Positions 42,354 through 51,407 of a DNA stretch of 64,000 bases are shown piece by piece. The translations under genes were made by a program, and so were the position numbers. The notes under the pieces were generated by a model that was given only the letters and a program-made list of their open reading frames with translations, did no database searches and was not told the origin of the DNA. The stretch is from Lysobacterales bacterium. Its GTDB lineage: Bacteria > Pseudomonadota > Gammaproteobacteria > Xanthomonadales > Xanthomonadaceae. Positions within the stretch are counted from its first letter, which is position 1; each line of letters starts with the position of its first letter. Where the stretch lies: assembly GCA_017302135.1 (NCBI GenBank), contig JAFLDZ010000005.1:148159-212158 (forward strand), given 5' to 3'.

Positions 42354-43730
42354 TCAAACCTCCGCAGGCAGCGGCGACAGACGCGCATCGACCATGCGAT
42401 CGACGGCGGCCCAGTCGAGGCCATCGAGACTGCTGCGGCCCGCAGTGGCGTCCACCAGCAGCGCGCGCTGGATGCGTCCGCGTTCGAACGCGGTGGCGTA
42501 GGGCAGACGGCGGAAGCTGACCATCGCATAGCGCGGCACGAACCTTTCGGGATGGCGTTCGGCCAGCGCGCGTTCCAGTTCGCGCTGCAGCAGGAAGTCG
42601 GCGTCGTCGACGCGGTCGCTCATCTCCCGGTAGTTTTCCAGCGCCATCTGCTGGATCGCGCGCGCGTTCGGCTTGCGTTCGCTCTCGAACGCCGCGAATG
42701 CGGTCGCGGTGTCGCGATCGCGCTGCAGATGCGCGGCCAGCGCGACGCAATCCTCGAACGCGCAGTTCATGCCCTGGCCGTGGAACGGCACCATCGCGTG
42801 CGCGGCGTCGCCGATCAGCACCGCACGGCCGTCGAGATGCCAGCGGTCGAGATACAGCGTCGCCAGCATGCCGGTGGGATTGGCGTCGAAATCGTGGACG
42901 AGTTTCGGGATCAGCGGCAGGGCATCGGCGAAGTCGCGCGCGTACAGCGCCTGCGCTTCCACGCCGTTGCGGATGGTGGCGAAACTGGGGTTGCCTTCGT
43001 TGGGCAGGAACAGGGTGACGGTGAAGGTGCGCTCGTCGTTCGGCAGCGCGATGCACATGTAGTCGCCGCGCGGCCAGATGTGCAGGGCATTGGGTTCGAG
43101 CTGGAACTCGCCGTCGAAGCCGGGCGGGATCTCCAGCTCCTTGTAGCTGTGCGGCATCATTTCGATGCGTTCGCCGAGGTCGACCACGGCCTGCATCGCC
43201 GCGCGCAGATGCGAGCCTGCGCCGTCGCAGCCGATCAGCGCATGGAAATCGTGGGCGATGTCTTCGCGCTCGCCGACGAAATGGGCGACACGCTGTTCGA
43301 AGTCGACGGTTTCGAGCCGCCGGTCGAAGTGCAGACGTACGCCCGCCGCTTCCGCCGCGTTCAACAGCACGATATTCAGATCGCCGCGACTGATCGACCA
43401 GATCACCTCGCTGTCGTCCTTGCCGTAGCGCTGCAGGCGCTGTTCGCCGGCGATGGCATGCACCATCCGCCCGCGCATCATCACCGCCTGCTTCAGGACA
43501 TCGTCGTCGACACCGGCGCTGCGCAGCGCATTCAGGCCGCGCTCTGCCAGCGCGAGATTGATCGAACGCCCACCGGCATAGCCGTGAACGCGCGGATCGC
43601 CGCGTCGCTCGAACAGATCGACATCCCAACCGTCGCGCGCCAGCAGGGTCGCGAGCAGAGGCCCGGCGAGTCCGGCGCCGATCAATGTGAGGCGACGCGG
43701 GTTCGCGGCGTGCGGCGTGTCGAGATTCAT
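42354..43730 (-). CDS. kmo: Kynurenine 3-monooxygenase
   Basis: 458 residues. This FAD enzyme hydroxylates kynurenine to 3-hydroxykynurenine with NADPH and O2. The dinucleotide loop GAGLAG (18-23), GRSINLALAERG, the second FAD motif LIGDAAHAMVPFHGQGMNCAFEDC and the substrate-side MPHSYKELEIPP are all seen. The ATG at 43730 overlaps the kynU stop (ATGA). By reaction order it precedes kynU, but it is transcribed after it. Confidence 0.95.
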   Translation of the reverse strand: MNLDTPHAANPRRLTLIGAGLAGPLLATLLARDGWDVDLFERRGDPRVHGYAGGRSINLALAERGLNALRSAGVDDDVLKQAVMMRGRMVHAIAGEQRLQRYGKDDSEVIWSISRGDLNIVLLNAAEAAGVRLHFDRRLETVDFEQRVAHFVGEREDIAHDFHALIGCDGAGSHLRAAMQAVVDLGERIEMMPHSYKELEIPPGFDGEFQLEPNALHIWPRGDYMCIALPNDERTFTVTLFLPNEGNPSFATIRNGVEAQALYARDFADALPLIPKLVHDFDANPTGMLATLYLDRWHLDGRAVLIGDAAHAMVPFHGQGMNCAFEDCVALAAHLQRDRDTATAFAAFESERKPNARAIQQMALENYREMSDRVDDADFLLQRELERALAERHPERFVPRYAMVSFRRLPYATAFERGRIQRALLVDATAGRSSLDGLDWAAVDRMVDARLSPLPAEV

Positions 43731-45001
43731 GCGTGCCACTCCTGTACTGCGCGCGCGAAACGCGCCACGTCGGCGTAATGGTTGTACAGCGGCGCCGGCG
43801 AGATGCGGATGACGTCGGGTTCGCGCCAATCGCCGAGCACGCCCTGCGCGCCCAGATGCTCGAACAGCGCATGGCCGCGCTCGCGGCCTCCGATCACCCG
43901 CAGCGACAGCTGACAGCCGCGCTGTGCGGTATCGGCCGGGGTGACGATCTGCAGCTTGTCGGTCAGCTGGGTACGGATCAGCGCTTCCAGATAGCCGGTC
44001 AGCCGCTCCGACTTCGCGCGCAGTGTGGGCATGCCGACGCGCGCGAACAGGTCGAGCGATGCGCGCAGCGGCGCCAGACCGAGAATCGGCGGATTGCTCA
44101 GCTGCCAGCCATCGGCACCCGGGGTAGGCACGAACTCGGGGCCCATTTTGAAGCGTGTGCTTTGATCGTGTCCCCACCAGCCGGCGAAACGCGGACGTTC
44201 GCTGTGCGCGTGACGCTCGTGGACGAAACAGCCGCCGACCGCGCCGGGTCCAGAATTCATGTATTTGTAGTGGCACCAGACCGCGAAATCGGCGCCGCTG
44301 TCGTGCAGTTGCAGCGGCAGATTGCCGACCGCATGCGCCAGATCGAAACCGACCACCGCACCGGCGGCGTGGCCGAGACGCGCGATCTCTTTCAGGTCGA
44401 ACGCCTGCCCGCTGCGGTACTGCACGCCGGGCCAAAGGATCAGCGCAAGCCGCTTGCCGTGCTCGGCGATCGCGCGTTCGATTGCGGCCATCGAAAAGGT
44501 GCCGTCGGCTTGATCGGGTTCGACTTCGATCAGGCAGTGCTTCGCCGACAGCCCGCGATATTTCAGCTGTGACTCCACCGCATGGCGATCCGAGGGGAAC
44601 GCGCCGGCTTCGATCAGGATGGCGGTGCGCTCGATGGTCGGCTGGTAGAAGCTGACCATCATCAGATGCAGGTTCGCGGTCAGCGAATTCATCGCCACCA
44701 CTTCCGCCGGCTGCGCGCCGACCACGCCCGCCAGCGCGTCGCGGACCAGTGCGTGATAGGGCATCCACGGTGCGGGTTCGCGGAAATGTCCCTCGACCGC
44801 ATCGTGCGCCCACTTGTCCATCACCTCGTCGACGTATGCGCGCGCGCCTTTGGGCTGCAGGCCGAGCGAGTTGCCGCAGAAATAGGCCATCTCGCCGTCG
44901 CCGTGGCGCGGGATGTGGAAATCGTCGCGGAATGCGCGCAACGGGTCGTTGGCGTCCTGCTGTCGAGCGTATTCGTCGCTCATCATCAGCGCATCTTTCA
45001 T
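43727..45001 (-). CDS. kynU: Kynureninase
   Basis: 424 residues. This PLP enzyme cleaves kynurenine or 3-hydroxykynurenine to (3-hydroxy)anthranilate and alanine. The PLP-binding lysine is K246 in HYKYMNSGPG, with FDLAHAVGN before it and FCGNSLGLQP near the N-terminus. ATG 45001 overlaps the ACMSD stop (ATGA); internal ATGs at residues 6-7 are alternatives. With Kmo next door the physiological substrate should be 3-hydroxykynurenine. Confidence 0.95.
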   Translation of the reverse strand: MKDALMMSDEYARQQDANDPLRAFRDDFHIPRHGDGEMAYFCGNSLGLQPKGARAYVDEVMDKWAHDAVEGHFREPAPWMPYHALVRDALAGVVGAQPAEVVAMNSLTANLHLMMVSFYQPTIERTAILIEAGAFPSDRHAVESQLKYRGLSAKHCLIEVEPDQADGTFSMAAIERAIAEHGKRLALILWPGVQYRSGQAFDLKEIARLGHAAGAVVGFDLAHAVGNLPLQLHDSGADFAVWCHYKYMNSGPGAVGGCFVHERHAHSERPRFAGWWGHDQSTRFKMGPEFVPTPGADGWQLSNPPILGLAPLRASLDLFARVGMPTLRAKSERLTGYLEALIRTQLTDKLQIVTPADTAQRGCQLSLRVIGGRERGHALFEHLGAQGVLGDWREPDVIRISPAPLYNHYADVARFARAVQEWHA

Positions 45002-46008
45002 GCGAACCTCGATATCGGCAGCCCCAGCCATTCCAGCGCGGTGCCGTGATACAACCGTGTTTCTTCGGCTTCGGACAGCTTCAGCGCGGCGATGCCGGCG
45101 CCGGGCTCCTGTTCGCCGAGCGGAAACGGGTAATCGGTGCCGAGCATGATCCGCCCAGTGCCGCAGGTGTCGATCAGGTAACGCAGTGCGCGCGGATCGG
45201 CCACCCACGAATCGAAATACAGCTGCGACAGATATTCGCGCGGATTGCGGAAGTTGTCGGTCGCCACGAGGTCGGGACGCATATTGAAGCCGTGCTCGAT
45301 GCGTCCGATCGTGTACGGAAAACTGCCGCCGCCGTGGGCAAGGCAGAGTTTCAGTTTCGGCAGCCGTTCCAGCACGCCGCCGAAGACCAGACTGCAGGCC
45401 GCGCGCGACTGTTCGGCGGGCATGCCCACCAGCCACGGCAGCCAGTATTTCGGCATCGACTCGCTGCCCATCATGTCCCACGGATGCACCAGGATCGCCG
45501 CGCCAAGCTCACTCGCGGCCTGGAACACATCGAACAACTCGGGCGCATCGAGGTTCCAGTCGTTGACGTGCGAACCGATCTGCACGCCCTGCAGCCCGAG
45601 TTGATCGACGCAGCGCTCCAGCTCCTGGATCGCCAGACGCGGCGACTGCAGCGGCACTGTGCCGATGCCGGCGTAGTGGCGCGGGTAGTCGCGCACCGCC
45701 TCGGCCATGTGATCGTTCAAGGCCTGATGCAGATCGTGCGCGTGCTGAGGCTTCGCCCAGTAACTGAACATCACCGGCACCGTGCTCAGCACCTGCACCT
45801 GCACGCCGAAGTGCGCGAATTCCTCGATCCGCAGCTGCGGGTCCCAGGTCTTCGGCCAGATCTCCCGGAAAAACTTGCCGTCCTTGTAGATGCGCGCGCG
45901 CCCGTCGTCGCCGTGATGGATCACCGGGAAGCGGATATCCCCGTACTTCGCCGCGAGATCGGGCCAGTCACGGGGAAGATAATGGGCGTGGGTGTCGATT
46001 TTGAGCAT
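44998..46008 (-). CDS. 2-Amino-3-carboxymuconate 6-semialdehyde decarboxylase (ACMSD)
   Basis: 336 residues, the same length as the human enzyme. It is a zinc amidohydrolase-fold decarboxylase. The metal motif HAHYLP (H7, H9), ILVHPWDMMG and the Asp in MLGTDYPFPLG are seen. It takes the HAO product away from spontaneous quinolinate formation, releasing CO2. ATG 46008 is 17 bases after the HAO stop; the upstream extension is not supported. Confidence 0.93.
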   Translation of the reverse strand: MLKIDTHAHYLPRDWPDLAAKYGDIRFPVIHHGDDGRARIYKDGKFFREIWPKTWDPQLRIEEFAHFGVQVQVLSTVPVMFSYWAKPQHAHDLHQALNDHMAEAVRDYPRHYAGIGTVPLQSPRLAIQELERCVDQLGLQGVQIGSHVNDWNLDAPELFDVFQAASELGAAILVHPWDMMGSESMPKYWLPWLVGMPAEQSRAACSLVFGGVLERLPKLKLCLAHGGGSFPYTIGRIEHGFNMRPDLVATDNFRNPREYLSQLYFDSWVADPRALRYLIDTCGTGRIMLGTDYPFPLGEQEPGAGIAALKLSEAEETRLYHGTALEWLGLPISRFA

Positions 46009-46025
46009 GCGGCTCTCGGTGTGCC

Positions 46026-46553
46026 TCAGGTCTGCGGGTCGTACTTCGCCGGCGCCGGATTGAAATGCCCGCAGGCCTTGCAGGTGCGATGGTCGTGCGA
46101 GTTGTAGAAACGATCGAACACTGCCGGGAAGTCGGTTTCGATATTCACCAGCGGAAAATATTCTTCGTAGATTTTTTCGTTGCAGCGTTCGCAGTACCAC
46201 TGCAGGCCGTCGAGTTCATGCGGCAGGCGCTTGCGTTCGATCACCAGACCGATGCCGCCCGCCGAGCGCTGCGGCGAATGCGGGACGCGCGGCGGCAGCA
46301 GGAAATTCTCGCCCGCCTTGATGTGGATATCGCGGGGGGATCCATCCTCCTGGATGCGCAGGATCATTTCGCCTTCCAGCTGATAGAACCACTCCGGGCC
46401 TTCGTCGTAGTGATAGTCGGTGCGCGCGTTCGGGCCGCCGACCACCATCACGATGAAATCGCCGTCGTAGATGCATTTGTTGCCGACCGGCGGTTTCAGC
46501 AGATGCCGGTGCTCATCGATCCAGGCCTGCAGGTTGATCGGGTTGGGCAGCAT
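46026..46553 (-). CDS. nbaC: 3-Hydroxyanthranilate 3,4-dioxygenase
   Basis: 175 residues. This cupin with Fe(II) opens the ring of 3-hydroxyanthranilate. The likely iron ligands are H48, E54 and H92 ([26 protein letters not shown]). The C-terminal rubredoxin-like metal site found only in bacterial enzymes is intact: C121-x2-C124 and C158-x2-C161. It starts 3 bases after the RidA-type deaminase stop. Confidence 0.95.
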   Translation of the reverse strand: MLPNPINLQAWIDEHRHLLKPPVGNKCIYDGDFIVMVVGGPNARTDYHYDEGPEWFYQLEGEMILRIQEDGSPRDIHIKAGENFLLPPRVPHSPQRSAGGIGLVIERKRLPHELDGLQWYCERCNEKIYEEYFPLVNIETDFPAVFDRFYNSHDHRTCKACGHFNPAPAKYDPQT

Positions 46554-46556
46554 GAT

Positions 46557-46982
46557 TCACTCCTTCACGACGGCGAGGCATTTCAGTTCGATGGCGATGG
46601 GCGTCGGCAGCGCGGTGATGCCCAGCGTGGTCCGGCACGGTGCGCTGGCGGCATCGGGAAAATATTCGGCCCAGATCGCGTTGTAGACCTTGAAGTCGCG
46701 GGCCATGTCGGTGAGGTATACGGTCACGTCGGCCAGGTCTTCCCAGCGCGCGCCGCTGGCGTGGAGCACCGCGCGCACGTTGGCGAACACCGCGTGCGTC
46801 TGCGCTGCGATGTCGTAGGCGATCAGACGGCCGTCGGCGTCGTGGACATTGCCCGGAATGCCGTTGCTGGCCGGGTCGCGCGGACCGATGCCGGACAGAA
46901 AGAGCATGTCGCCGACGCGGCGTGCATGCGGGTAATGGCCGACGGCCTTGGGCGCGGACGCGGCGTGGATGGCGTCGCTCAT
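46557..46982 (-). CDS. 2-Aminomuconate deaminase (RidA family)
   Basis: 141 residues. A RidA/YjgF-fold protein with SGIGPRD, the QTHAVFANVRAVL helix and CRTTLGITALPTPIAIELK. RidA proteins of this subgroup in kynurenine/nitrobenzoate operons deaminate 2-aminomuconate to 4-oxalocrotonate; the operon position supports that role rather than generic enamine hydrolysis. The start overlaps the carbonic anhydrase stop by one base (TGATG). Confidence 0.85.
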   Translation of the reverse strand: MSDAIHAASAPKAVGHYPHARRVGDMLFLSGIGPRDPASNGIPGNVHDADGRLIAYDIAAQTHAVFANVRAVLHASGARWEDLADVTVYLTDMARDFKVYNAIWAEYFPDAASAPCRTTLGITALPTPIAIELKCLAVVKE

Positions 46983-47644
46983 CACTCGCTCCTGTTGCTT
47001 CCGAGGGCGGCAACCGCTGCGGGGTACTGTTCCGAAAGTTCGGAGAGCGAACCGGCATCCAGGCCGAGCTGACTCACCTTGCCGTCGTGCAGGCCGTAGA
47101 TCCAGCCGTGTACGGTCAGGGTCTGTCCCCGTGCCCATGCATCCTGGACGACGGTGGTCTGGCAGACGTTGACGACCTGCTCGATCACGTTGAGTTCGCA
47201 AAGCCGCGCATGGCGCATCGATTCCAGTTCCACCTTCTCCAGGAGCGCGGCATGCTTCTGGGCGACGTCGCCGACGTGTCGCAGCCAGTTGTCGGCCAGA
47301 CCGACGCGGCCGCCGGTGAGGCTGGCATGCACGCCGCTGCAGCCGTAATGGCCGACGATCAGGATGTGTTCGACCTTCAGCATGTCGATCGCGAACTGCA
47401 CCACCGACAGACAATTCAGATCGGTGTGGACCACGACATTCGCGATGTTGCGATGGACGAAGACTTCGCCCGGCGCGAGGCCCATGATCTGGTTCGCCGG
47501 CACCCGCGAATCGGAGCAGCCGATCCACAGATATTTCGGTGCCTGCTGCTGCGACAGCCGCTTGAAGAAATGCGGGTCCTCGCGGCGCATGCGCTCGGCC
47601 CATTCGCGGTTGTTGTCCAGCAGTTCTTCGAGCGATCGGCTCAC
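46982..47644 (-). CDS. Beta-class carbonic anhydrase
   Basis: 220 residues from GTG 47644, chosen because AGGAGC lies 7 bases upstream and falls directly behind the upstream stop; an ATG at 47677 would overlap the previous gene by 20 bases. The zinc ligands are C43 (with D45, R47 in GCSDSRVPAN), H99 and C102 (GHYGCSGV). It interconverts CO2 and bicarbonate. It sits inside the kynurenine operon, where ACMSD releases CO2, which is a plausible reason for its place; this is inference. Confidence 0.92.
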   Translation of the reverse strand: MSRSLEELLDNNREWAERMRREDPHFFKRLSQQQAPKYLWIGCSDSRVPANQIMGLAPGEVFVHRNIANVVVHTDLNCLSVVQFAIDMLKVEHILIVGHYGCSGVHASLTGGRVGLADNWLRHVGDVAQKHAALLEKVELESMRHARLCELNVIEQVVNVCQTTVVQDAWARGQTLTVHGWIYGLHDGKVSQLGLDAGSLSELSEQYPAAVAALGSNRSE

Positions 47645-47657
47645 GGTGATGCTCCTG

Positions 47658-49082
47658 TCATAAAGCGATTCCCACATTCTTGGCTTCGGTGAAAAAACGC
47701 ATGGCTTCCATGCCGCCTTCGCGACCCATGCCCGACTGGCCGACGCCGCCGAACGGCGTGCGCAGGTCGCGCATCAGCCAGGTGTTGATCCAGACCATGC
47801 CCACATGCAATCGCGCGGCGAAATGGTGCGCACGTTTGAGATCGCGGGTCCATACCGATGCCGCGAGCCCGTAATCGCCCGCGTTCGCCAGGGCCAACGC
47901 CTCATCGTCGTCGCCGAACGGTTGCAGCGTGATCACCGGGCCGAAGATTTCATCGCGGTTGGTCGCGCAGTCCGGGCCCAGACCTGCGATGACCGTCGGC
48001 GCCACGAACCAGCCGGGCCGGTCCAGCGCATGGCCGCCGCAGAGCACATGGCCGCCTTCGTCGCGCGCGCGCTGCAGCGCCGCCAGCACTTTGTCGAAAT
48101 GGGCCTGCGACACCAGCGGGCCCATGCGCGTGTCCGAATCCATGGGGTCGCCGACGCGCAGCGCCAATGCGTGCTGCACCAGCGCGTCGCGGACTTCGGC
48201 GTAGACGCTGCGTTCGATCAGGACGCGGGAGCCGCACAGACAGATCTGGCCGCTGTTCTGGAACGCCGAACGCACGATCACATCGAGCTGATCGCGCCAG
48301 TCGCTGTCGGCGAAGATCAGGGTGGGATTCTTGCCGCCGAGTTCCAGCGAGACTTTCTTCAGATGCGACGCGGCGAGGGCGGCGATGCGCTTGCCGACGG
48401 CGGTGCTGCCGGTGAACGAGACCGCCTTGATCGCCGGATCCAGCACCAGCGGCTCGCCGACATCGGGGCCGAGGCCATGGACGATGTTGAGCACGCCGGC
48501 CGGGAAGCCGATCTCGTTCGCGAGCCGGCCGAGCATGGTCGCGGTGGCGGGTGTGATTTCGGAAGGTTTCGCGACAACGGTATTGCCCGCCGCAAGTGCA
48601 GGCGCGATCTTCCAGGTGAACAGGTACAGCGGCAGGTTCCACGGCGAGATCGTGGCGACCACGCCCAGCGGCTGGCGCAGGGTGTAGTTGAGCCCGGCCT
48701 GTCCGTGGTGCGACTCGCTGGCGAACTGGGTCGCCGCGTGCGCGAAAAACCGCAGATTGGCGATCGCGCGCGGGATTTCGGCATCGCGCGCCAGGGCGTA
48801 GGGTTTGCCGCCGTCGACGGCTTCGGCGTGGGCGAAATCGTCGAGCCGCGCTTCTACCGCATCGGCCAGACGCTCCAGCCAGCGCGCGCGTTCGGTCGGT
48901 GGCAGCGTCGACCATGCCGGGAACGCCGCCCGTGCGGCGGCGATGGCGTCGGCGGCATCGGCCGGGTCGCCGGCCGCGACCTGCGCGTAGACGTGGCCGG
49001 TCGCGGGGTCATGGACATCGAGCAGACGGCCGCTGTGCGATGGGCGCTCGCTGCCGGCGATGACGTGATCGAAGGTTCGCAT
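47658..49082 (-). CDS. 2-Aminomuconic 6-semialdehyde dehydrogenase
   Basis: 474 residues, aldehyde dehydrogenase superfamily. The catalytic Cys281 (NSGQICLCGSRV), general base Glu248 (SLELGGKNP) and the NAD site TGSTAVGK are seen. The LMRDLRTPFGGVGQSGMGREGG end is characteristic of the hydroxymuconic/aminomuconic semialdehyde group. It leads the operon that runs to DUF2461, so its product follows ACMSD in the pathway. No clear ribosome-binding site is seen; the 181-base gap upstream carries a 15-bp duplication and the promoter. Confidence 0.9.
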   Translation of the reverse strand: MRTFDHVIAGSERPSHSGRLLDVHDPATGHVYAQVAAGDPADAADAIAAARAAFPAWSTLPPTERARWLERLADAVEARLDDFAHAEAVDGGKPYALARDAEIPRAIANLRFFAHAATQFASESHHGQAGLNYTLRQPLGVVATISPWNLPLYLFTWKIAPALAAGNTVVAKPSEITPATATMLGRLANEIGFPAGVLNIVHGLGPDVGEPLVLDPAIKAVSFTGSTAVGKRIAALAASHLKKVSLELGGKNPTLIFADSDWRDQLDVIVRSAFQNSGQICLCGSRVLIERSVYAEVRDALVQHALALRVGDPMDSDTRMGPLVSQAHFDKVLAALQRARDEGGHVLCGGHALDRPGWFVAPTVIAGLGPDCATNRDEIFGPVITLQPFGDDDEALALANAGDYGLAASVWTRDLKRAHHFAARLHVGMVWINTWLMRDLRTPFGGVGQSGMGREGGMEAMRFFTEAKNVGIAL

Positions 49083-49113
49083 CGGACAAGCTTACCGAGA
49101 TCGGCCTGCGCCT

Positions 49114-49143
49114 GTCCCGTGAGCGTGTGTCCCGTGAGCGTGG
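49114..49143. repeat. 15-bp tandem duplication in a divergent promoter region
   Basis: GTCCCGTGAGCGTG(T/G) occurs twice (49114-49128 and 49129-49143) with only the last base different. It lies about 32 bases upstream of the kynurenine operon start, where promoter elements should be. Confidence 0.75.
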
Positions 49144-49263
49144 CTGGCGACGTTAAGGCTGGGGTGCCTGATGCGGCTGGCGTGGAATCGCCTGCGCACG
49201 GTGCACGAACGATACGGCGCAAGGCCGCACTTCATCTCCAACGACGGACACAAGGACAATCCC

Positions 49264-49707
49264 ATGAACATCCAGCAGAGCTTCCTTCTTCTCGCAGCGC
49301 TGTGCTGCGCGCCTTTCGCTGCGCAGGCGCACGGCGACGCGTGCCCCAAACCGTTCCAGGCCGCGGGTTCGGTCGCTTTTCCTGCAGGCTACAGCGGTGT
49401 CACCGCCCAATTCACGGTCCCGGCGGGTTACCGCCTGCAGATCGAACAGATCAGCGCCGGGTTCCGTTTGCCTGCCGCCACCGACACCGCCGACTTCCAG
49501 GTCGGCACGTCGGTCGGCGGCGTCTTTGCCTGGCACGATCTCCAGGTCGCCACGGGCTACAGCAATCTCGACCGCAAGACCTTCGGGATGGTCACGCTGT
49601 ACGCCGACAAGAATACCGACGTGCGTCTTTCCATCGCACGGATCACCGCCAGCTATCCGGCGACGACCGCACGCTGGGCAGTGACCGGTTGTCTCTATGT
49701 CGCCTGA
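49264..49707 (+). CDS. Small secreted protein of unknown function
   Basis: 147 residues. A signal peptide ends FAAQA. The mature part is a single beta-sandwich-like domain with FTVPAGYRLQIEQISAGF and two Cys (GDACPKPF near the N-terminus and VTGCLYVA at the end) that probably bond the termini. AAGGAC precedes the ATG at 49264. I do not recognise a family. It is divergent from the kynurenine operon and converges on nei with a 9-base gap. Confidence 0.65.
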   Translation: MNIQQSFLLLAALCCAPFAAQAHGDACPKPFQAAGSVAFPAGYSGVTAQFTVPAGYRLQIEQISAGFRLPAATDTADFQVGTSVGGVFAWHDLQVATGYSNLDRKTFGMVTLYADKNTDVRLSIARITASYPATTARWAVTGCLYVA

Positions 49708-49716
49708 GTCGTGACC

Positions 49717-50529
49717 TCAGGCTTGGCAGCGCCGGCACAGATAGAGCCGGCGCGATCCTGATTCCTGGCGGACGATGCGTGCGCCGCATTGCGGGCAGGG
49801 TTGGCCTTCGCGGTCGAAGACGAGGAAGCGGAATCCTTCGGGCGTGTCGGTCAGATAGTCCCCGCGCATGCCTTTGGCGGGCTCGATCCCGCGCGTGGCG
49901 TAACTGCGACGGGGAATCGCCAGCAATTCGCGCGCAAGCGCACGGATCTGGGCGGGCGTGAGATCGGCGGGTTTGCGTTCCGGCAGCAGTCCGGCGGCGA
50001 ACAGCACTTCCGAGCGCAGGTAGTTGCCCATGCCGGCCAGAAAGGCCTGATCCAGCAGCAGGGCGCCCAATGCGCGGCCACGGAAGCGCGGGTCCTGCAG
50101 GCGTTCGGCCACGGCGACGGCGGTGAGCGTCGGATCGAGCACATCGGGGCCGAGTTTCATCAGGAACGGATGGCGATGCACATCATCGCTGCGCCACATC
50201 TCGATGTCGGAAGCGGAATACAGCAGGATCGAGCTGCGCCCGGTGTCCAGCGCCACCCGCAGCGAGCGGGTGCTCCCGGGGCGCTCGCCCGCTGCGGCGA
50301 TCTTCCAGACGCCGTACAGCTGGTTGTGGCTGTAGACCGTCCAGCCATTGTCGAAGCGGGTCAGGAGTGCCTTGCCGTGCGGCGTGATCGCTTCGATGCG
50401 ATGGCCGACCAGCGATGCTTCATGGGATTTGAGGGCAGGAAACGCGAACCATGCAGATTGCAATGGCAAGCCGACGACTGCGGCGGCGAGCCGGTCGGCG
50501 GCGCGACGGATCTCGGGACCTTCTGGCAT
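49717..50529 (-). CDS. nei: Endonuclease VIII (Nei)
   Basis: 270 residues (E. coli 263). A DNA glycosylase/AP lyase for oxidised pyrimidines. The catalytic N-terminus PEGPEIRRAADRL is exact, with P2 and E3 as catalytic residues; the helix-two-turn-helix segment (FLAGMGNYLRSEVL) and the C-terminal zinc finger (CPQC ... CRRC) are intact. The ATG at 50529 must be the start because Pro2 is the nucleophile. Confidence 0.95.
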   Translation of the reverse strand: MPEGPEIRRAADRLAAAVVGLPLQSAWFAFPALKSHEASLVGHRIEAITPHGKALLTRFDNGWTVYSHNQLYGVWKIAAAGERPGSTRSLRVALDTGRSSILLYSASDIEMWRSDDVHRHPFLMKLGPDVLDPTLTAVAVAERLQDPRFRGRALGALLLDQAFLAGMGNYLRSEVLFAAGLLPERKPADLTPAQIRALARELLAIPRRSYATRGIEPAKGMRGDYLTDTPEGFRFLVFDREGQPCPQCGARIVRQESGSRRLYLCRRCQA

Positions 50530-50572
50530 CGGATCGGGGCTGTGGATCAGTGCGGGGGATAAGTGCGGTGCA

Positions 50573-50881
50573 TCAGGGCAGCGAAGGCGGGATGGTCTGC
50601 GAGTCGTGGTACTCGAAACCGATATGGCGTTCGGTGACCCGCGCGATCCGTGCCGATACCGGAACCGCCGGGCCGATGCCCTGGTAGAAAAACAGCTGGG
50701 CGACATTGCCCTCGCGCAACAGGCAGCCGACCGGCCGGAAAATGCCACAGCCGCCTTCGGAGAGATCGAGCACATCGGCGGCCCATGCCATGTCGTTGCA
50801 AACCACCATCACCTGGATCGCAAACGGCACACGGTCACCGGCACGGCGTTCTTTCGACAACAGTTCTTCCATGCGACGCAT
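50573..50881 (-). CDS. PilZ-domain cyclic di-GMP receptor protein
   Basis: 102 residues, a single PilZ domain. The c-di-GMP motif RxxxR (RRAGDR) and the second motif DLSEGGCG ([D/N]xSxxG) are intact, so it should bind the nucleotide. The start is ATG 50881 or ATG 50872 (AAGGG fits the second a little better). It lies with a second PilZ gene upstream and nei downstream, all on the minus strand. Target unknown. Confidence 0.88.
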   Translation of the reverse strand: MRRMEELLSKERRAGDRVPFAIQVMVVCNDMAWAADVLDLSEGGCGIFRPVGCLLREGNVAQLFFYQGIGPAVPVSARIARVTERHIGFEYHDSQTIPPSLP

Positions 50882-51003
50882 CCCTTGGGCCTCTTACTGC
50901 GGCCGGGCGCTGCACCCGGCGTCACGCTGATCATAGGCTGCCGCAGGCCTGCTGTGGTGGCAACATGCGCCGTGACGAACGCGCCGGGATCTCCGGTGCG
51001 GGA

Positions 51004-51285
51004 TCAGGTCGGCAGCGGCTGCGGTTCGAGATATTCGAAGCCCAGGTACTCATTGCTGACCCAGACCACGCGGGCTTCCGCACTGAAGACGTGGCGTTCG
51101 TCGATCATCAGATACAGCCGGACTTCGGCGTCGTTGGCCAATGCCCAGTCGTGCGGACGCGTGGTGCGGCAGCCGGTCGCCGAAACGTTGTCGATATGGC
51201 CGAGAAAACCATCGGGTCCATGTGCGATCAGGACCAGACAGTCGTACTCGTGGCGCTCTGCGCGACGTCGTTCTTCAGGGGACAT
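51004..51285 (-). CDS. PilZ-domain cyclic di-GMP receptor protein
   Basis: 93 residues, a single PilZ domain with RRRAER(HEY) and NVSATGC. A paralogue of the next gene (both end in GFEY plus a short tail), suggesting an old tandem duplication. Together with the PAS-GGDEF cyclase at 31.9-33.2 kb they are the c-di-GMP genes in this window. The 122 bases between the two PilZ genes show nothing else. Confidence 0.88.
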   Translation of the reverse strand: MSPEERRRAERHEYDCLVLIAHGPDGFLGHIDNVSATGCRTTRPHDWALANDAEVRLYLMIDERHVFSAEARVVWVSNEYLGFEYLEPQPLPT

Positions 51286-51407
51286 GGGGTAGGAGTGCCG
51301 GGTGATGACTGTTTGCGCAACAGCATAGCTGTCCGGTCGGCCAACTCAAGCACGGATCGACCATTCCGGGAGCGCGTAAGCAATGACGATATGCCGCGAC
51401 GATGCGT

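Noticed and set aside
40914-43872. The long minus-strand frame extending the DUF2461 gene to 1215 codons
   Set aside because: Only the last 229 codons match a real family; the rest is another frame of sbcB and kmo. ATG 40914 overlaps the sbcB stop properly.
43727-45001. Possibility that kynU/kmo/HAO serve NAD synthesis through quinolinate
   Set aside because: ACMSD, the semialdehyde dehydrogenase and the deaminase in the same operon point to catabolism away from quinolinate. A minor NAD role through leakage cannot be excluded.
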